IMG/VR virus record: IMGVR_UViG_3300021363_000018
Location: 1 to 30,225 of that record
Source: a virus
DNA: 30,225 bases
Reading direction: 5' to 3' (one strand)
Part shown: positions 15,501 to 23,583 of the stretch, one piece after another
How the letters are laid out: each line of letters opens with the position of its first letter
How positions within the stretch are numbered: the first letter of the stretch is position 1
Notes under the pieces: generated by a model
Told to the model about the DNA's origin: nothing
What the model saw: only the letters and a program-made list of their open reading frames with translations
Databases searched by the model: none
Made by a program: the position numbers and the translations under genes

Positions 15501-17808
15501 CGCCAGACTTCTTGATGGACTGGAGATAGCCGGAGCTACGGTCCAACGCCTTCTGGAGTTCCTTGACGTTGAGCAGGGGCTCAACGTACTTGAGCTGAGT
15601 GACCGCGTTAGGAGCGATCTTCCAGGCCCCATCGTCTTCGAACTTGTCAGCACGCTGGCCGGTAGCGCCGGGAGCCAGAGCGTTACCAGCTTCGTCCACC
15701 TTGGCCGCGTTGAACATCGGAGCACGAGGGGCACCGGCACCAGTCAGGTCGGCCATCGTCTGGCCGACTCCCACCTTGATCATGTCATCGATGTGCATCG
15801 CCGTTGCCGGATCAAGGTTCTTCATGTTCGAAGCCATGTGATGAACGATCGCAGTCTGGATGCCGTCGAGCGCTTTCGAGCGGGAGATCTTGTCTCCTGC
15901 CATCGAGTACTCGTTCAACATCCCGAGTCGCTGCTCCTGACCAAGGCCCGGAACCTGCTTGAGCATGTCGAGGAGCGCGTCAGGCGCTGCATCGTCGTTG
16001 TGGTTGATGAAGCCAGCGGGAACCCTGTCACCGAACGACTGGACAATCTTGAGCGGGACAGCGTAGTAACCCTGACGAACAGCCCGTACAACGAACCCGC
16101 CATCAGCCTTACGGCCGGTGCGATCTACCGTCTGGTTGAACATCCTCTTGTCGGCAGCCTTGCCGGTGTCACGCAGGGCCATGGGGCCCTGGCGGTACGC
16201 CTGCTTGACCGTGCCGAAGATGTTGGACTCTCCCGGGCTGTAGTCTTCCACGCCCTTCTCAAGCGAACCAAGGACTCCCTTGTAGAAGCCGTCCTTGGCG
16301 TCGAGACGGGCGAGCTGCCCGTCCATAGCGTCAAGCTTGTCTGTCTTCCAGGAGTCGAACTTGAGAGCGTCAGAAAACGACGGGCTGAACGGGATGGTAG
16401 TCATGGGACGAACGCCGTTGCCGGACTTGAGGATGTCGCCAGCGGCCTGACGGTACAAGGCGCCCTGCTCGGCAAGCTTCCCGTAGGTAGCGTCCCAGCC
16501 CTGCTGCTGAATCTTGATGCCAGGGCTATCGCCTACCGGCCTCGCGTGAGGCGGCTCCATGAGCTGCCCTGCGGCGGAGGTAGAAGGAGAAGTGCCACCG
16601 ATACCAGGACCAGCGATAGCGCCAGGAGCGTTGCGGCCCATCGCTTCCTCGTTGGAGAAGTGAGCGTAGATCGCAGGGTCGAACTTGGCAGAGTCAACGA
16701 GCTGACGGTTGTCGGCCATGCGGCCGATCTGAGACATCAGGTCTTGGTTCTTTGTGGCCAGCTCTGCCGCTGCGGCGTTGTCGCCCGCAGCGAACCGGAA
16801 GATCAGAGGCTTCTCAACCTCATCGGCCTGAGCGAAGATGTGCGACAGCTGGGGAGCTGCCGGGTTGATGCGACGACCGCTACCCCAGATGGGATGCTGG
16901 GCGATCTCTGCACCAGACTTGCCATCGCTCCACTTGAAGAAGTCTTCCATCTTCTTGGACTGCGAAAGCTCCTCGGGAGTCTTGGCGAACTTGTTGCCGA
17001 TCGCTTGCCCAGCCTTGTCGGCCAGGATGTTGACGCCAGAGATGGACTTCGACTTAGTAACAGCCTGCTCGCCCTCTTCAAGAACCTTGACAGACCGTGC
17101 GCCCTTCACTCCGCCAGCAGCAATCTTGACACCGGCGTAAGCCGGGTCAACGCCCATGGACAGCGCGAAGTCCAGGCTGCCAGTGCCGACCGTGTACTGC
17201 CAGCCGGTCTTCTCTCGCCAGTACTCCGAGTCGTACAGGAAGCGGTCGTACTGACGCTTGACCTGGTCACGCTCTTCCGGCTTGAGGTCGTCAGCGCCAC
17301 CACCGAACAGACCAGACAGAAGCGTCGGCTTGACGACTTCTGCGGTGTTCTCGTAGTTGGCGAAAGCCTGAGCCGGAGAGATGTGCTCGGCCTTGTGGTA
17401 AGCGTCGGACCACGTCTTGGCATCGAAGTAGCTAGCGCCACCAAGGTCGGCCTTAGCCGACGCGAGGAGAGCGGTAGACAGCGGCTGAGAGATGGCGTTC
17501 GAGTAGAGCCAGTAAGCTCCAGACGCGGCCTTGTCTACTGGATAGAAGGCAGTCTTGGCGACGGTCTTCGTGACGCCCCAGCCAGGGACGTGCGACAATG
17601 CACCATCGACAGACTTGCCGATAGCTCCGAGAGAAGACATGGTCTGCTGCATGAAGCCAGACTTCTGATCCCGTGCAGCCTTGTCGTAGTTGGCCTGCTG
17701 CTGAGCGAGTACCTGGTTGGGCATCGTTGCCGTCTGGAGAGCCAGAGAAGGATCAGCGAAGAGTCCCTGTCCCGCGTCGGACATGTCCTGCTGCCACCAC
17801 TTCGACAT
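12544..17808 (-). CDS. Giant internal virion / DNA-ejection protein (putative)
   Basis: 1754 residues, the largest gene here (5.3 kb). ATG at 17806-17808 (MSKWWQQDMSDAG), with AGGAG upstream. The sequence is mostly soluble and helical. A coiled-coil-like stretch lies near residues 890-950 (KTALDDTNKAIAKMEKARN). A hydrophobic region near 1225-1260 (TQALRFITPFLAAHVDGLER) recalls similar phrases in very large podovirus internal proteins. No Walker, polymerase or protease motif was recognised. It lies downstream of portal-proximal genes and upstream of two hydrolase-bearing internal proteins, as gp16-like proteins do in T7-type phages. It does not look like a tape measure: there is no long repetitive coiled coil and no tail chaperone pair nearby. 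Function is inferred from size and context. Confidence 0.8.
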   Translation of the reverse strand: MSKWWQQDMSDAGQGLFADPSLALQTATMPNQVLAQQQANYDKAARDQKSGFMQQTMSSLGAIGKSVDGALSHVPGWGVTKTVAKTAFYPVDKAASGAYWLYSNAISQPLSTALLASAKADLGGASYFDAKTWSDAYHKAEHISPAQAFANYENTAEVVKPTLLSGLFGGGADDLKPEERDQVKRQYDRFLYDSEYWREKTGWQYTVGTGSLDFALSMGVDPAYAGVKIAAGGVKGARSVKVLEEGEQAVTKSKSISGVNILADKAGQAIGNKFAKTPEELSQSKKMEDFFKWSDGKSGAEIAQHPIWGSGRRINPAAPQLSHIFAQADEVEKPLIFRFAAGDNAAAAELATKNQDLMSQIGRMADNRQLVDSAKFDPAIYAHFSNEEAMGRNAPGAIAGPGIGGTSPSTSAAGQLMEPPHARPVGDSPGIKIQQQGWDATYGKLAEQGALYRQAAGDILKSGNGVRPMTTIPFSPSFSDALKFDSWKTDKLDAMDGQLARLDAKDGFYKGVLGSLEKGVEDYSPGESNIFGTVKQAYRQGPMALRDTGKAADKRMFNQTVDRTGRKADGGFVVRAVRQGYYAVPLKIVQSFGDRVPAGFINHNDDAAPDALLDMLKQVPGLGQEQRLGMLNEYSMAGDKISRSKALDGIQTAIVHHMASNMKNLDPATAMHIDDMIKVGVGQTMADLTGAGAPRAPMFNAAKVDEAGNALAPGATGQRADKFEDDGAWKIAPNAVTQLKYVEPLLNVKELQKALDRSSGYLQSIKKSGGNAADGITSVADTFSNIWKAATLLRPGYVVRAPSEEMVASVVKTGLLASMLDGTVGGANFIRNRAQQMTAIVGKGSYVPGSGRMGASTHAIVKLGDESVIAAEIARATAKGEKPQVTRVRVSKAWPLVQKRISNEKTALDDTNKAIAKMEKARNTPKFDQAKLDDLHAKAVDHTNVMNEHVDYAHEILRVASDSSGRRLGEGTITHNGITVPQAFSKEWENPIARDQISSSGAMATMFARGEGIDTARLIKTGNYTEVTKDMPTHMASWLDALNKQWRQDKLFRLVAEDPTLKTASNWLKTPEGRAHRAKLGGHGKDPDRLLNGVKTTLDQYLPLAPLQQKLARGEEITETELRSGIQHDDFPAVHGEEVKGLVADSNTETAARVVDNLIQKSFNVMSNIPTDIMSRHPVYLRAQEARMRQLIDQELSYQKHVGKVGDEIHPDQMNALLEKSDKLARKDISQIVYDPTRTTATQALRFITPFLAAHVDGLERWAGLVAEKPQFVTQAAKIYNAPVAANLVTDAQGNHVGQDGYATVYDEKGKPHKKFVGIQDRVLHLRLPDGSTSFKSLSSGIPIKVQAMNTILPGDPWWNPGTGPIVQIAGSEIAKASPATGDFLQWAKVLPYGPNGVMDSVTPKYMKNVWDAFHTDSDGFQLATLQVYQKQVAEYHNGGEPPDMNRAKKEARNFYYLKALTSWVSPAQTQQTPLSGTPYQFYVDQYKKLKDVDPKTADDAFLAKYGEDYFVFTASLSKSMGIAPTASAVATSREMQDLIAGDSSLAAFIVGDTYNQGKFSSSAYYDQMESTIGGEKVREKVSVEQALADNQKRQGWATYTKLMDGLDASLIRTGFTSYTQAGAENFLAQKQAMQAGLGQMFPSWEEDFNTTDRGALPRRIKSFEILVQDKRLNSDPMRQDIPTLTQYLAMRQQFKSALSARGSSKLSFDLTGAPIGENADVGNAWRAFQTGLVSQNTKFASVFNRYLSNDDLQ

Positions 17809-17816
17809 CTGGTCTC

Positions 17817-18236
17817 CTAAAGCTGGGACTTCATCTGCCTCACGAGATTGCGGGCAGAATCGCTTGAGCCGGGCTGGTTAGCCATGAACTCAAGGGCTAC
17901 GAGGTACGCAGCCATGTTCTGGTTGTCAGGGTTCTGAGGCCCCGTAAGGGCCTCCGTGCCGGGGCCTGCTCCTGCGGCTGCGCCTGCGGTAACTGGTGTT
18001 CCAGGCTGAGCGCTAGGCTCCCCGAGTCCGGTAACCTGCGAAGCAGGGTTCCCGAACAAGTCGTTGAAGTTCATGCCGGTAACGTCTTGGCTCTTGGCCA
18101 TAGCCGCTCCGGACTTTAGATCCTGGTAGTCGGCGTTCTCGCCGTACTGAGCGTTGGGCAGTGTGGAGTTCGCAGCGCCGACAGCCTTGTCGGTGCGCTC
18201 GCTGAACTTGCCAGGCCCTCCTACGGGAGTTCCCAT
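17817..18236 (-). CDS. Small portal-proximal structural protein, unknown
   Basis: 139 residues from MGTPVGGPGKFSERTDKAV. It is low in complexity in the middle (Pro/Gly/Ala-rich, e.g. TAGAAAGAGPGTEALTGPQN) and ends in a helix (NMAAYLVALEFMANQPGSSD). The N-terminal phrase is one I associate with a recurrent small protein of actinobacteriophage virion modules, but its role is not known to me. It overlaps the previous gene by 16 bp and is followed after 8 bp by the giant protein gene. It could be a connector, internal or assembly protein. Confidence 0.7.
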   Translation of the reverse strand: MGTPVGGPGKFSERTDKAVGAANSTLPNAQYGENADYQDLKSGAAMAKSQDVTGMNFNDLFGNPASQVTGLGEPSAQPGTPVTAGAAAGAGPGTEALTGPQNPDNQNMAAYLVALEFMANQPGSSDSARNLVRQMKSQL

Positions 18237-18430
18237 GTCACTTCCTTAACCGAGAAGAGATTGACATCGTTCATGAGCCAGTTCCAGTTCCGCTCGTCCA
18301 GAAGTATCGGGGTGAAGGTCACCTTGTCAGGGGTCTGGAAGACCTGGTTCCCGACACCGATGGGCTCAACACCTTCTGGCGCACGCAGCTTGGCGAGCTT
18401 CTGCGTGGGCGCTATGAGGATGTGTCTCAC
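18221..18430 (-). CDS. Small protein in portal region, unknown
   Basis: 69 residues from the GTG at 18428-18430, overlapping the previous TGA (GTGA), with AGGGAGATAG upstream. Sequence MRHILIAPTQKLAKLRAPEG followed by VGNQVFQTPDKVTFTPILL suggests a small beta-containing domain. No motif recognised. The double overlap with both neighbours argues that it is translated. A role in the head or connector is possible from context only. Confidence 0.7.
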   Translation of the reverse strand: MRHILIAPTQKLAKLRAPEGVEPIGVGNQVFQTPDKVTFTPILLDERNWNWLMNDVNLFSVKEVTWELP

Positions 18431-18624
18431 TTCACTATCTCCCTGAACTTGTCATCGAAGTTCTTCTGCTTGGCGTGCTGAGCGGTCATCATCGCAGCAG
18501 AGCTTGTATAGTCAGCTACGACTCTCGCGATGTCGCCCACAAAGGCGACACCAAGAGTAAGAAGAGACCACCGATCGTGAAGCCGGGGCTCTACCGTGTA
18601 CTCGATGGTCTCTTCTTCACCCAT
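18427..18624 (-). CDS. Small protein in portal region, unknown
   Basis: 65 residues; ATG at 18622-18624 preceded by GAGGAGAATGAC. Acidic N-terminus (MGEEETIEYTVEPRLHDRWS), then a moderately hydrophobic amphipathic segment (LLTLGVAFVGDIARVVADY) and a basic C-terminus. The segment contains two Asp and one Arg, so it is probably a helix packing on a surface and not a membrane span; a holin role is therefore not claimed. Confidence 0.7.
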   Translation of the reverse strand: MGEEETIEYTVEPRLHDRWSLLTLGVAFVGDIARVVADYTSSAAMMTAQHAKQKNFDDKFREIVK

Positions 18625-18636
18625 GTCATTCTCCTC

Positions 18637-18855
18637 TTACTTGGCCATCGTTCCGCCGCCGCGAGTAAGACCCTCGCTCGGCTTGAGGCTGGCTTCCCAG
18701 CCCTGCGGACCGGTGATCTCACCATTGAAGCGAGCATCACCGGAGTTCTTGCCATCGAGCGGGGGCTCGATGTGAGGAGCGAGCATCCGCCCCTTGAGGG
18801 TGTTCCAGTCGCCTTCCGGACCGTGGTCACCTGCGAACATAGTGCCGTCACTCAT
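18637..18855 (-). CDS. Small protein after portal gene, unknown
   Basis: 72 residues; ATG at 18853-18855 preceded by CTAAGGAGACAAC. It is hydrophilic and Gly-rich (MSDGTMFAGDHGPEGDWNTL, DGKNSGDARFNGEITGPQGW) with no clear secondary-structure repeats, signal or membrane segment. It sits 9 bp after the portal gene and 12 bp before the next gene. No function recognised. Confidence 0.7.
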   Translation of the reverse strand: MSDGTMFAGDHGPEGDWNTLKGRMLAPHIEPPLDGKNSGDARFNGEITGPQGWEASLKPSEGLTRGGGTMAK

Positions 18856-18864
18856 GTTGTCTCC

Positions 18865-20673
18865 TTAGATTGGGGCTTGACGCTGACTGCGGACCGATGC
18901 TGTTGCTTGTCCCGAACTGGTCAAACCGCTAAGCAAGGTCTGTAGGTCCATACCTTGCGCTTGCTGAGGTGCACCGGGAACGCCCGCAGGAGCCCCCTGA
19001 GGGGCCCCGCCTGGTGCTGGTGCACCGCTACCACCCAGGAGAGCTTCTAGGCCGCCAGGGGCCTGCTGAGGCTGCTCCTTGGGCTTGAACACCTTGAGGA
19101 CGGCATCGTGAACCGGGTCGCCCTTCTCTCTGAGCCTGATGAGTTCAGCGATCTTGGAGATCGCGTCTCCCACGTCACCCTGGCCCTGCTGGGCCATGGG
19201 CAGGATCGACTGAGCGTAAGCCATGACGCCCTGCTTGAGGGAGTCGGTGAACTGCTCCACATCGATCTGAGACTGCATCTGCACAACGTCGATGTTCATC
19301 GGAAGCTGTCGCTGGAAGAAGTCTCGTGAGATGAGCTGATCACCACGAAGTTGGAGAAGACCCACGATCGCACGAGCGGGGTCCTGACCAGCAGCAAAAC
19401 CATAAGTGACATCCACGGTGTAGTCACCGTCAATGTCTTTAGCCGGAGTATACGTGTCCTCGAACGGAGTTCCCTGAACGGTGCCACGGACTGTCTTCTT
19501 CTCCTTCGGCCACAGCTTCTCGTCCATCTCGAAGCAGAGTTCAAGCGCTCCTGCGAGCGCTTCGGAGAGAACAGTCTGCCCTGTGGTGATGACCGTGTTG
19601 AATCCGCCCATCAGAGCCTGAACGCCTCGGCCCGTGATGACCGATGCGTCCATATTCCCGGAGCGGGCTTCTGGTGTACGCGTTCCTACGCGAAGCTCTT
19701 GTTCGAGCATCGCGCCTTCCTGGAAGGCTGCCGAAGGAACGTCGATCCCGACGCGCCGGATCTTCTCAGGACTGTCGGTACGGATGATCGCGTCGTCTCC
19801 GAACGTCATCTTCTGAACGTCCCTGGGGACGGCGAGAGGAGCGCGTACCGTCTTCTCTGTAGCTTCCAGTCCGAGCAAGGCCATGCGGGCCTTGGCGAGC
19901 TGAACCCAAATGGCGTCGTCGTAAGCGCCTCGGGTTTCCCTGTCGTAGCCGGGCCTGTGTCCGATGGACACGAAGACCTTCTTCATCGGGTTGGGCATCA
20001 TCGAGATGACCGTGTTGCCGTGGTTCGGCATGTACATGATGATCTGGTCGGAGTCGGTATACTTGATGACTTCGATCTCACGCTCTGCCCAGCCGACCTC
20101 TTCTCCACCAACTTCGTTGGACTGGAGGATTCGCATCAGCTCGGGGAACATCGCGGCGAGGTGGATAGCCTCTTCGCGCCAGACCTTCGTGTAGCTCTTG
20201 ATCCTGCCGAACATGTCGAACTCGGGGTAGACGCCCATAGGGTTCTCTACCCGGATGTGCGGACGCTTCTCCACGAAGTCCGGCTCGATCACATAGATCG
20301 CCAGACCGAACGTCGTGTAATGATCAGCGCAGACAACCTGCCGTCCGGCGTTGAGGCCGGACCGCTGTACGTAGTAGTTGGCTACCTTGGTCTTCTTGCT
20401 GGAGTACTTCTTCGCTCTATCCGTGGTAAGGATGCCAGTCGAGCAATTGATGCTCGGCATAGCTCCCATTACCTCCGCTACGTCCCTGGCCGAAGTGTCG
20501 ATCAGGTTGGCAACGATAGGCTTGGGCCATGCGTCAGGCATGGCTCCTGGAGTTACAGTCTCGATGTCGCCTGAGCGGACATCGTGAACGTCATTGAACC
20601 TCTGGTCACGACCAGCGGCAGCACGGCGCAGTGAGTCGACCTTCTGTGCGATGTTATCGATGAGCAGCGCCAT
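18865..20673 (-). CDS. Portal protein
   Basis: 602 residues from the ATG at 20671-20673, preceded by AAGGAGGTGACACC. The N-terminal ~300 residues have the mixed alpha/beta layout of portal wings (IVANLIDTSARDVAEVMGAM; RPHIRVENPMGVYPEFDMFG). The middle contains GAYDDAIWVQLAKARMALLG and then ARSGNMDASVITGRGVQALM, which fits the stem and crown helices. The C-terminal ~100 residues are Gln/Pro/Gly/Ala-rich and disordered. Length and position near the large terminase agree with a dodecameric portal ring through which DNA is packaged. The family is assigned by layout, not by a single diagnostic motif. Confidence 0.82.
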   Translation of the reverse strand: MALLIDNIAQKVDSLRRAAAGRDQRFNDVHDVRSGDIETVTPGAMPDAWPKPIVANLIDTSARDVAEVMGAMPSINCSTGILTTDRAKKYSSKKTKVANYYVQRSGLNAGRQVVCADHYTTFGLAIYVIEPDFVEKRPHIRVENPMGVYPEFDMFGRIKSYTKVWREEAIHLAAMFPELMRILQSNEVGGEEVGWAEREIEVIKYTDSDQIIMYMPNHGNTVISMMPNPMKKVFVSIGHRPGYDRETRGAYDDAIWVQLAKARMALLGLEATEKTVRAPLAVPRDVQKMTFGDDAIIRTDSPEKIRRVGIDVPSAAFQEGAMLEQELRVGTRTPEARSGNMDASVITGRGVQALMGGFNTVITTGQTVLSEALAGALELCFEMDEKLWPKEKKTVRGTVQGTPFEDTYTPAKDIDGDYTVDVTYGFAAGQDPARAIVGLLQLRGDQLISRDFFQRQLPMNIDVVQMQSQIDVEQFTDSLKQGVMAYAQSILPMAQQGQGDVGDAISKIAELIRLREKGDPVHDAVLKVFKPKEQPQQAPGGLEALLGGSGAPAPGGAPQGAPAGVPGAPQQAQGMDLQTLLSGLTSSGQATASVRSQRQAPI

Positions 20674-20685
20674 GGTGTCACCTCC

Positions 20686-21450
20686 TTAACTCTTAGGTAC
20701 CTTCAAGAGGGCCCAAGTCTTGGGGCCGAACTTACCGTCGGCGTCGCCCTTGAGTTCAGCCTTGGACTGCTGGAACCACTTGACGCCCTTCTCGTCGGCA
20801 GGGCCCCACGTAGTGGAAGGCCCGACCTTGTAACCCTTGTAACCGGCCTTGACGAGCGCCTTGCCCACAGCAAGGAACACCGGAGACTTCTTACCGAACT
20901 TGAAGTAGCTCGCACCCGGGAAGGGTGCGTACGACGGAGCGGGAACAGCTACGACCTTGTTGATCTCCTGCGCTCGGCGGAGGATAAGGGGGAGCTGGGC
21001 AACAATCTTGGAGCCAGGGCACGAAGTGTGCCCGCCCCACGCACTACCACCAAGAGCGTGGTAAGCGAGACCAGGATCACCAACCTTCTTTGCTAGCTGG
21101 AGCTTGAACCCGTACAGCTTGCTGGCCCAAGCCAGCACCTGCGCATTGTCCTCGATCTGCTGAGGTGTGAGGCTGTCGCCGCCACGTCCTTCGTTCTCAA
21201 CAGAGAGGTAAGTCCTGTTCCCACTTGCCTGCGCCCATGCTCGATCCTTTGTGTCGACCCACTGACGAAGATCCCCTGCACGACCAGTACCGAAGTGACT
21301 GGAAGCCTGGGAATCCGGGTTGTTGAACCATGCCTGGGACCCCAGAAGGGTCCCGTCCATGATGTGCACGACTACACCCAGAACCTTGTCCTGACCGTTG
21401 TTCGTGAAGTTCTTGACGCCATGCCACGACGCCTTGTTGAACCTGGCCAT
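20686..21450 (-). CDS. Endolysin: N-acetylmuramoyl-L-alanine amidase with C-terminal wall-binding domain
   Basis: 254 residues; MARFNKASWHGVKN. Residues ~20-155 are an Amidase_2/PGRP-like domain: LGVVVHIMDGT with His29, SVENEG around Glu86, and YHALGGSAWGGHTSCPGS with His131 and Cys144, the likely zinc-site residues together with His29. Residues ~170-254 form a peptidoglycan-binding module (PFPGASYFKFGKKSPVFLAV ... KYGPKTWALL-type ending), a form frequent in Streptomyces wall enzymes. It cuts between MurNAc and L-Ala at lysis. It has no signal peptide, so a holin is expected, but none is evident here. Its place between terminase and portal is unusual; the start is only 1 bp beyond the terminase stop. 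Confidence 0.93.
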   Translation of the reverse strand: MARFNKASWHGVKNFTNNGQDKVLGVVVHIMDGTLLGSQAWFNNPDSQASSHFGTGRAGDLRQWVDTKDRAWAQASGNRTYLSVENEGRGGDSLTPQQIEDNAQVLAWASKLYGFKLQLAKKVGDPGLAYHALGGSAWGGHTSCPGSKIVAQLPLILRRAQEINKVVAVPAPSYAPFPGASYFKFGKKSPVFLAVGKALVKAGYKGYKVGPSTTWGPADEKGVKWFQQSKAELKGDADGKFGPKTWALLKVPKS

Positions 21451-21451
21451 G

Positions 21452-23413
21452 CTATGCCCACCATTCCGCTGTTGATGCGCCGGTCGACGCCATGCTCAGA
21501 TAGTCGAGGTCGACTGTCGTCTGCTTGCTCTTGTCCCTTGGGGACTGGTACTCGTTGTTGACGTGGAACAAGCCTTCGATGTTGTTCACCATCTCGCGGG
21601 CTCTTGTCTCTGCGAACCACAGTGCCATCACGCAGTCCTGCTTAGCTTTGGACTGAGGGAACCACGTGCACAACTGCTCTACCAGAGACTTGATGCCTTC
21701 TGCCTGAGACCGGCTAGGGAGCCGGATCAGTCCCTTGCCTTCCTTCGAACCGTCGAAGAGCATCGACATAGAAGCAACGCCGAAGTCGACGTCGTTCTTG
21801 TTCGAGCCGGTAAAGTGCTCACGGAGCAAGCAGCCACGGGAACCCAGGAAGTTGCGTAGGTCACGGTTCTGCGTGACCATCAGGTTCATCGCGTTCTTCT
21901 CGATGGCCCACTCGTTTACGTGGTACTTGACTGTCCACTCTTTGATCTTGTCGAAGAGGTCGTCCGGCTTACAATTGGGCCTGGTCCAAACGTCCAGTAC
22001 CCACCGCACTCCCGACATTCGATCGACACCGATGATAACGGCGGCAGAGTGTCCGGTGATAGCAGGGTCAAACCCTCCGATGATGTACAGACCGTCCATA
22101 CCGTGTGCTCGGTGGCCTGGGGCACCGGGGGACATGAAGCCCGCCGCTCGCATGCCGTCGATTGAAGCGACAACCTTGTCGGTGGGGAATATGGCATCTT
22201 CTACGACCTGTTCCTGTTGATAGACCATGGCCCAGTTCTGAGGCGAGCTTGTGGCTCGCCGTCTGGCCAGAGACTTTCCGGAGTGCCAAGGATAGAGACC
22301 GTCCTCATTGGATACAACCAGCTTTCTTGCTCCAAGTGATACTGGTGGCCGGTTGGTCCAGGGTGCGAGAACATGCCAGTCGTCGGGATCGTCTGCGAAC
22401 TCAAGGACTGCTGGCTGAGTGAGGTAGGTCCAGGGGCTGACTTCGTCCTGTCCGTACCACTCTGGCTTCTGGATCTCTGAGTAGAGCTCCACGGGAGCCA
22501 GACGTGTTCCCACCAGTAGGAGAGTCCCGCCTGGGTAGGAGAGCCGGTTGATGACCTCTCGCTGAATCCAGTCGATCTGCTTGGCGAACTCATGAGCGTT
22601 CTTTCCTGTCACTGTGTCGTCAAGGATGATGAGGTCAGCTCGGTTGCCGTAGATCTGTCCGGTCATGCCCAGCGCCTGAACGGTAGGCGTAGCTTCACCG
22701 GAGTCACGAGTCTCAGCGTTGATGTAGATAGAGTCCGCTGTCCACGAAGCCGAGTTCGCATCGAACCCGCCCTCAGGAGCGAAGTCCATCTGGAGCTTAC
22801 GGTACGAAGGGTTGGCTCCAGAGAGCCGGTCCTTAACGGCCCGGAGGAATCGCTTCGCCATCTCCTGCGTCTGAGACACGATGATGATACGGATGTTCGG
22901 GTCTTGGCAGATCTTCCACGTCGTGTAGTTCACGGTGATCGTCGTAGACTTCGAGTGCTCCGGAGGTGTGTTCACGATGACCATGCCAGGGTCTCCCTGA
23001 ACGAAGACCTGGTTGGTATGCAGGTCCCTAGGGGGCCTGCCTTCGAGGATGTCGAACCACTGGAGCTGATGCCAGAAGAGCTGGGTGTCGAGGTACTTCA
23101 TGCAGAACTCAGGGAAGTCGGGGACTCCCTCGCGAACCTCAGCGGCGCCAGCGGCTGTCTTCAACAGCTTCAAGCGTTCGTACGACTCTTTGAAGTTCGG
23201 ATCGTTCTTTACGTAGTACGTTACCGTTTGCGGAGTGATACCTACGTCCCTGCAAGCCTGGGACATCGACAGGCCTTGCTTCATGTACGCAAGGATGCTG
23301 TCCTTCTTCTCTTGCATCGTTCGGTTCACTGGACGGCCGGGCTTCTTGCCCGGCGGCTTCTTCGGCTGAGACAGGAACGGCTTGCCGTCCTCGTCCACGT
23401 AGATTGTAGCCAC
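21452..23413 (-). CDS. Terminase large subunit with N-terminal helix-turn-helix
   Basis: 653 residues from the GTG at 23411-23413, 8 nt after AAAGGAGAG. Residues ~31-80 form a helix-turn-helix (ILAYMKQGLSMSQACRDVGI then TPQTVTYYVKND), normally found in a separate small terminase. The ATPase has a Walker-A-like TPPEHSKSTT (149-158) and Walker B ADLIILDD (259-266). The C-terminal RNase-H-like nuclease shows FDPAITGH (D449), WAIEKNA (E505) and QDCVMALWFAE (D593) as likely metal ligands. It powers packaging and cuts concatemers. No separate TerS gene is seen in the window. It is the first gene of the leftward block, next to the candidate promoter/operator. Confidence 0.93.
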   Translation of the reverse strand: MATIYVDEDGKPFLSQPKKPPGKKPGRPVNRTMQEKKDSILAYMKQGLSMSQACRDVGITPQTVTYYVKNDPNFKESYERLKLLKTAAGAAEVREGVPDFPEFCMKYLDTQLFWHQLQWFDILEGRPPRDLHTNQVFVQGDPGMVIVNTPPEHSKSTTITVNYTTWKICQDPNIRIIIVSQTQEMAKRFLRAVKDRLSGANPSYRKLQMDFAPEGGFDANSASWTADSIYINAETRDSGEATPTVQALGMTGQIYGNRADLIILDDTVTGKNAHEFAKQIDWIQREVINRLSYPGGTLLLVGTRLAPVELYSEIQKPEWYGQDEVSPWTYLTQPAVLEFADDPDDWHVLAPWTNRPPVSLGARKLVVSNEDGLYPWHSGKSLARRRATSSPQNWAMVYQQEQVVEDAIFPTDKVVASIDGMRAAGFMSPGAPGHRAHGMDGLYIIGGFDPAITGHSAAVIIGVDRMSGVRWVLDVWTRPNCKPDDLFDKIKEWTVKYHVNEWAIEKNAMNLMVTQNRDLRNFLGSRGCLLREHFTGSNKNDVDFGVASMSMLFDGSKEGKGLIRLPSRSQAEGIKSLVEQLCTWFPQSKAKQDCVMALWFAETRAREMVNNIEGLFHVNNEYQSPRDKSKQTTVDLDYLSMASTGASTAEWWA

Positions 23414-23428
23414 CTGCTGGCTCTCCTT

Positions 23429-23479
23429 TAGTCAAGCTTGACTAGTATGAACCAGTCTTACGTACATCGGAAAATCCGT
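23429..23479 (-). promoter_or_regulatory. Candidate promoter and 16-bp palindromic operator for the leftward block
   Basis: A perfect 16-bp palindrome TAGTCAAGCTTGACTA lies at 23429-23444, 15 bp before the terminase start. On the minus strand CATACT (23443-23448) could be a -10 with a weak TTCCGA 17 nt upstream, placing the palindrome at the transcription start. The palindrome also contains TTGACT on both strands. A repressor or activator site is inferred; the promoter itself is weakly supported. Confidence 0.45.
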
Positions 23480-23488
23480 GGGCGGATT
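23473..23488. other. Stem-loop AATCCG-TGGG-CGGATT
   Basis: A 6-bp perfect inverted repeat with a 4-nt loop, just upstream of the palindrome region in the gene-free gap. Function unknown. Confidence 0.45.
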
Positions 23489-23583
23489 GTCCGGAGGCTA
23501 GCTCCTCATCGCGGAGGGAAGATCCCGGGAAGGGGAAGGCAAAAGAAAAGGACAGGACTCTCCCTATCCCAGTAGCTTCGCCA

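Noticed and set aside
14560-17820. Very long plus-strand open frame opposite the giant protein
   Set aside because: Its protein is Arg/Leu/Val-rich with antisense-type composition, has no ribosome site, and the minus-strand frame has a clear start and coherent sequence.
18427-18624. Holin candidate near the endolysin
   Set aside because: The moderately hydrophobic segment contains Asp and Arg residues and is unlikely to cross a membrane.
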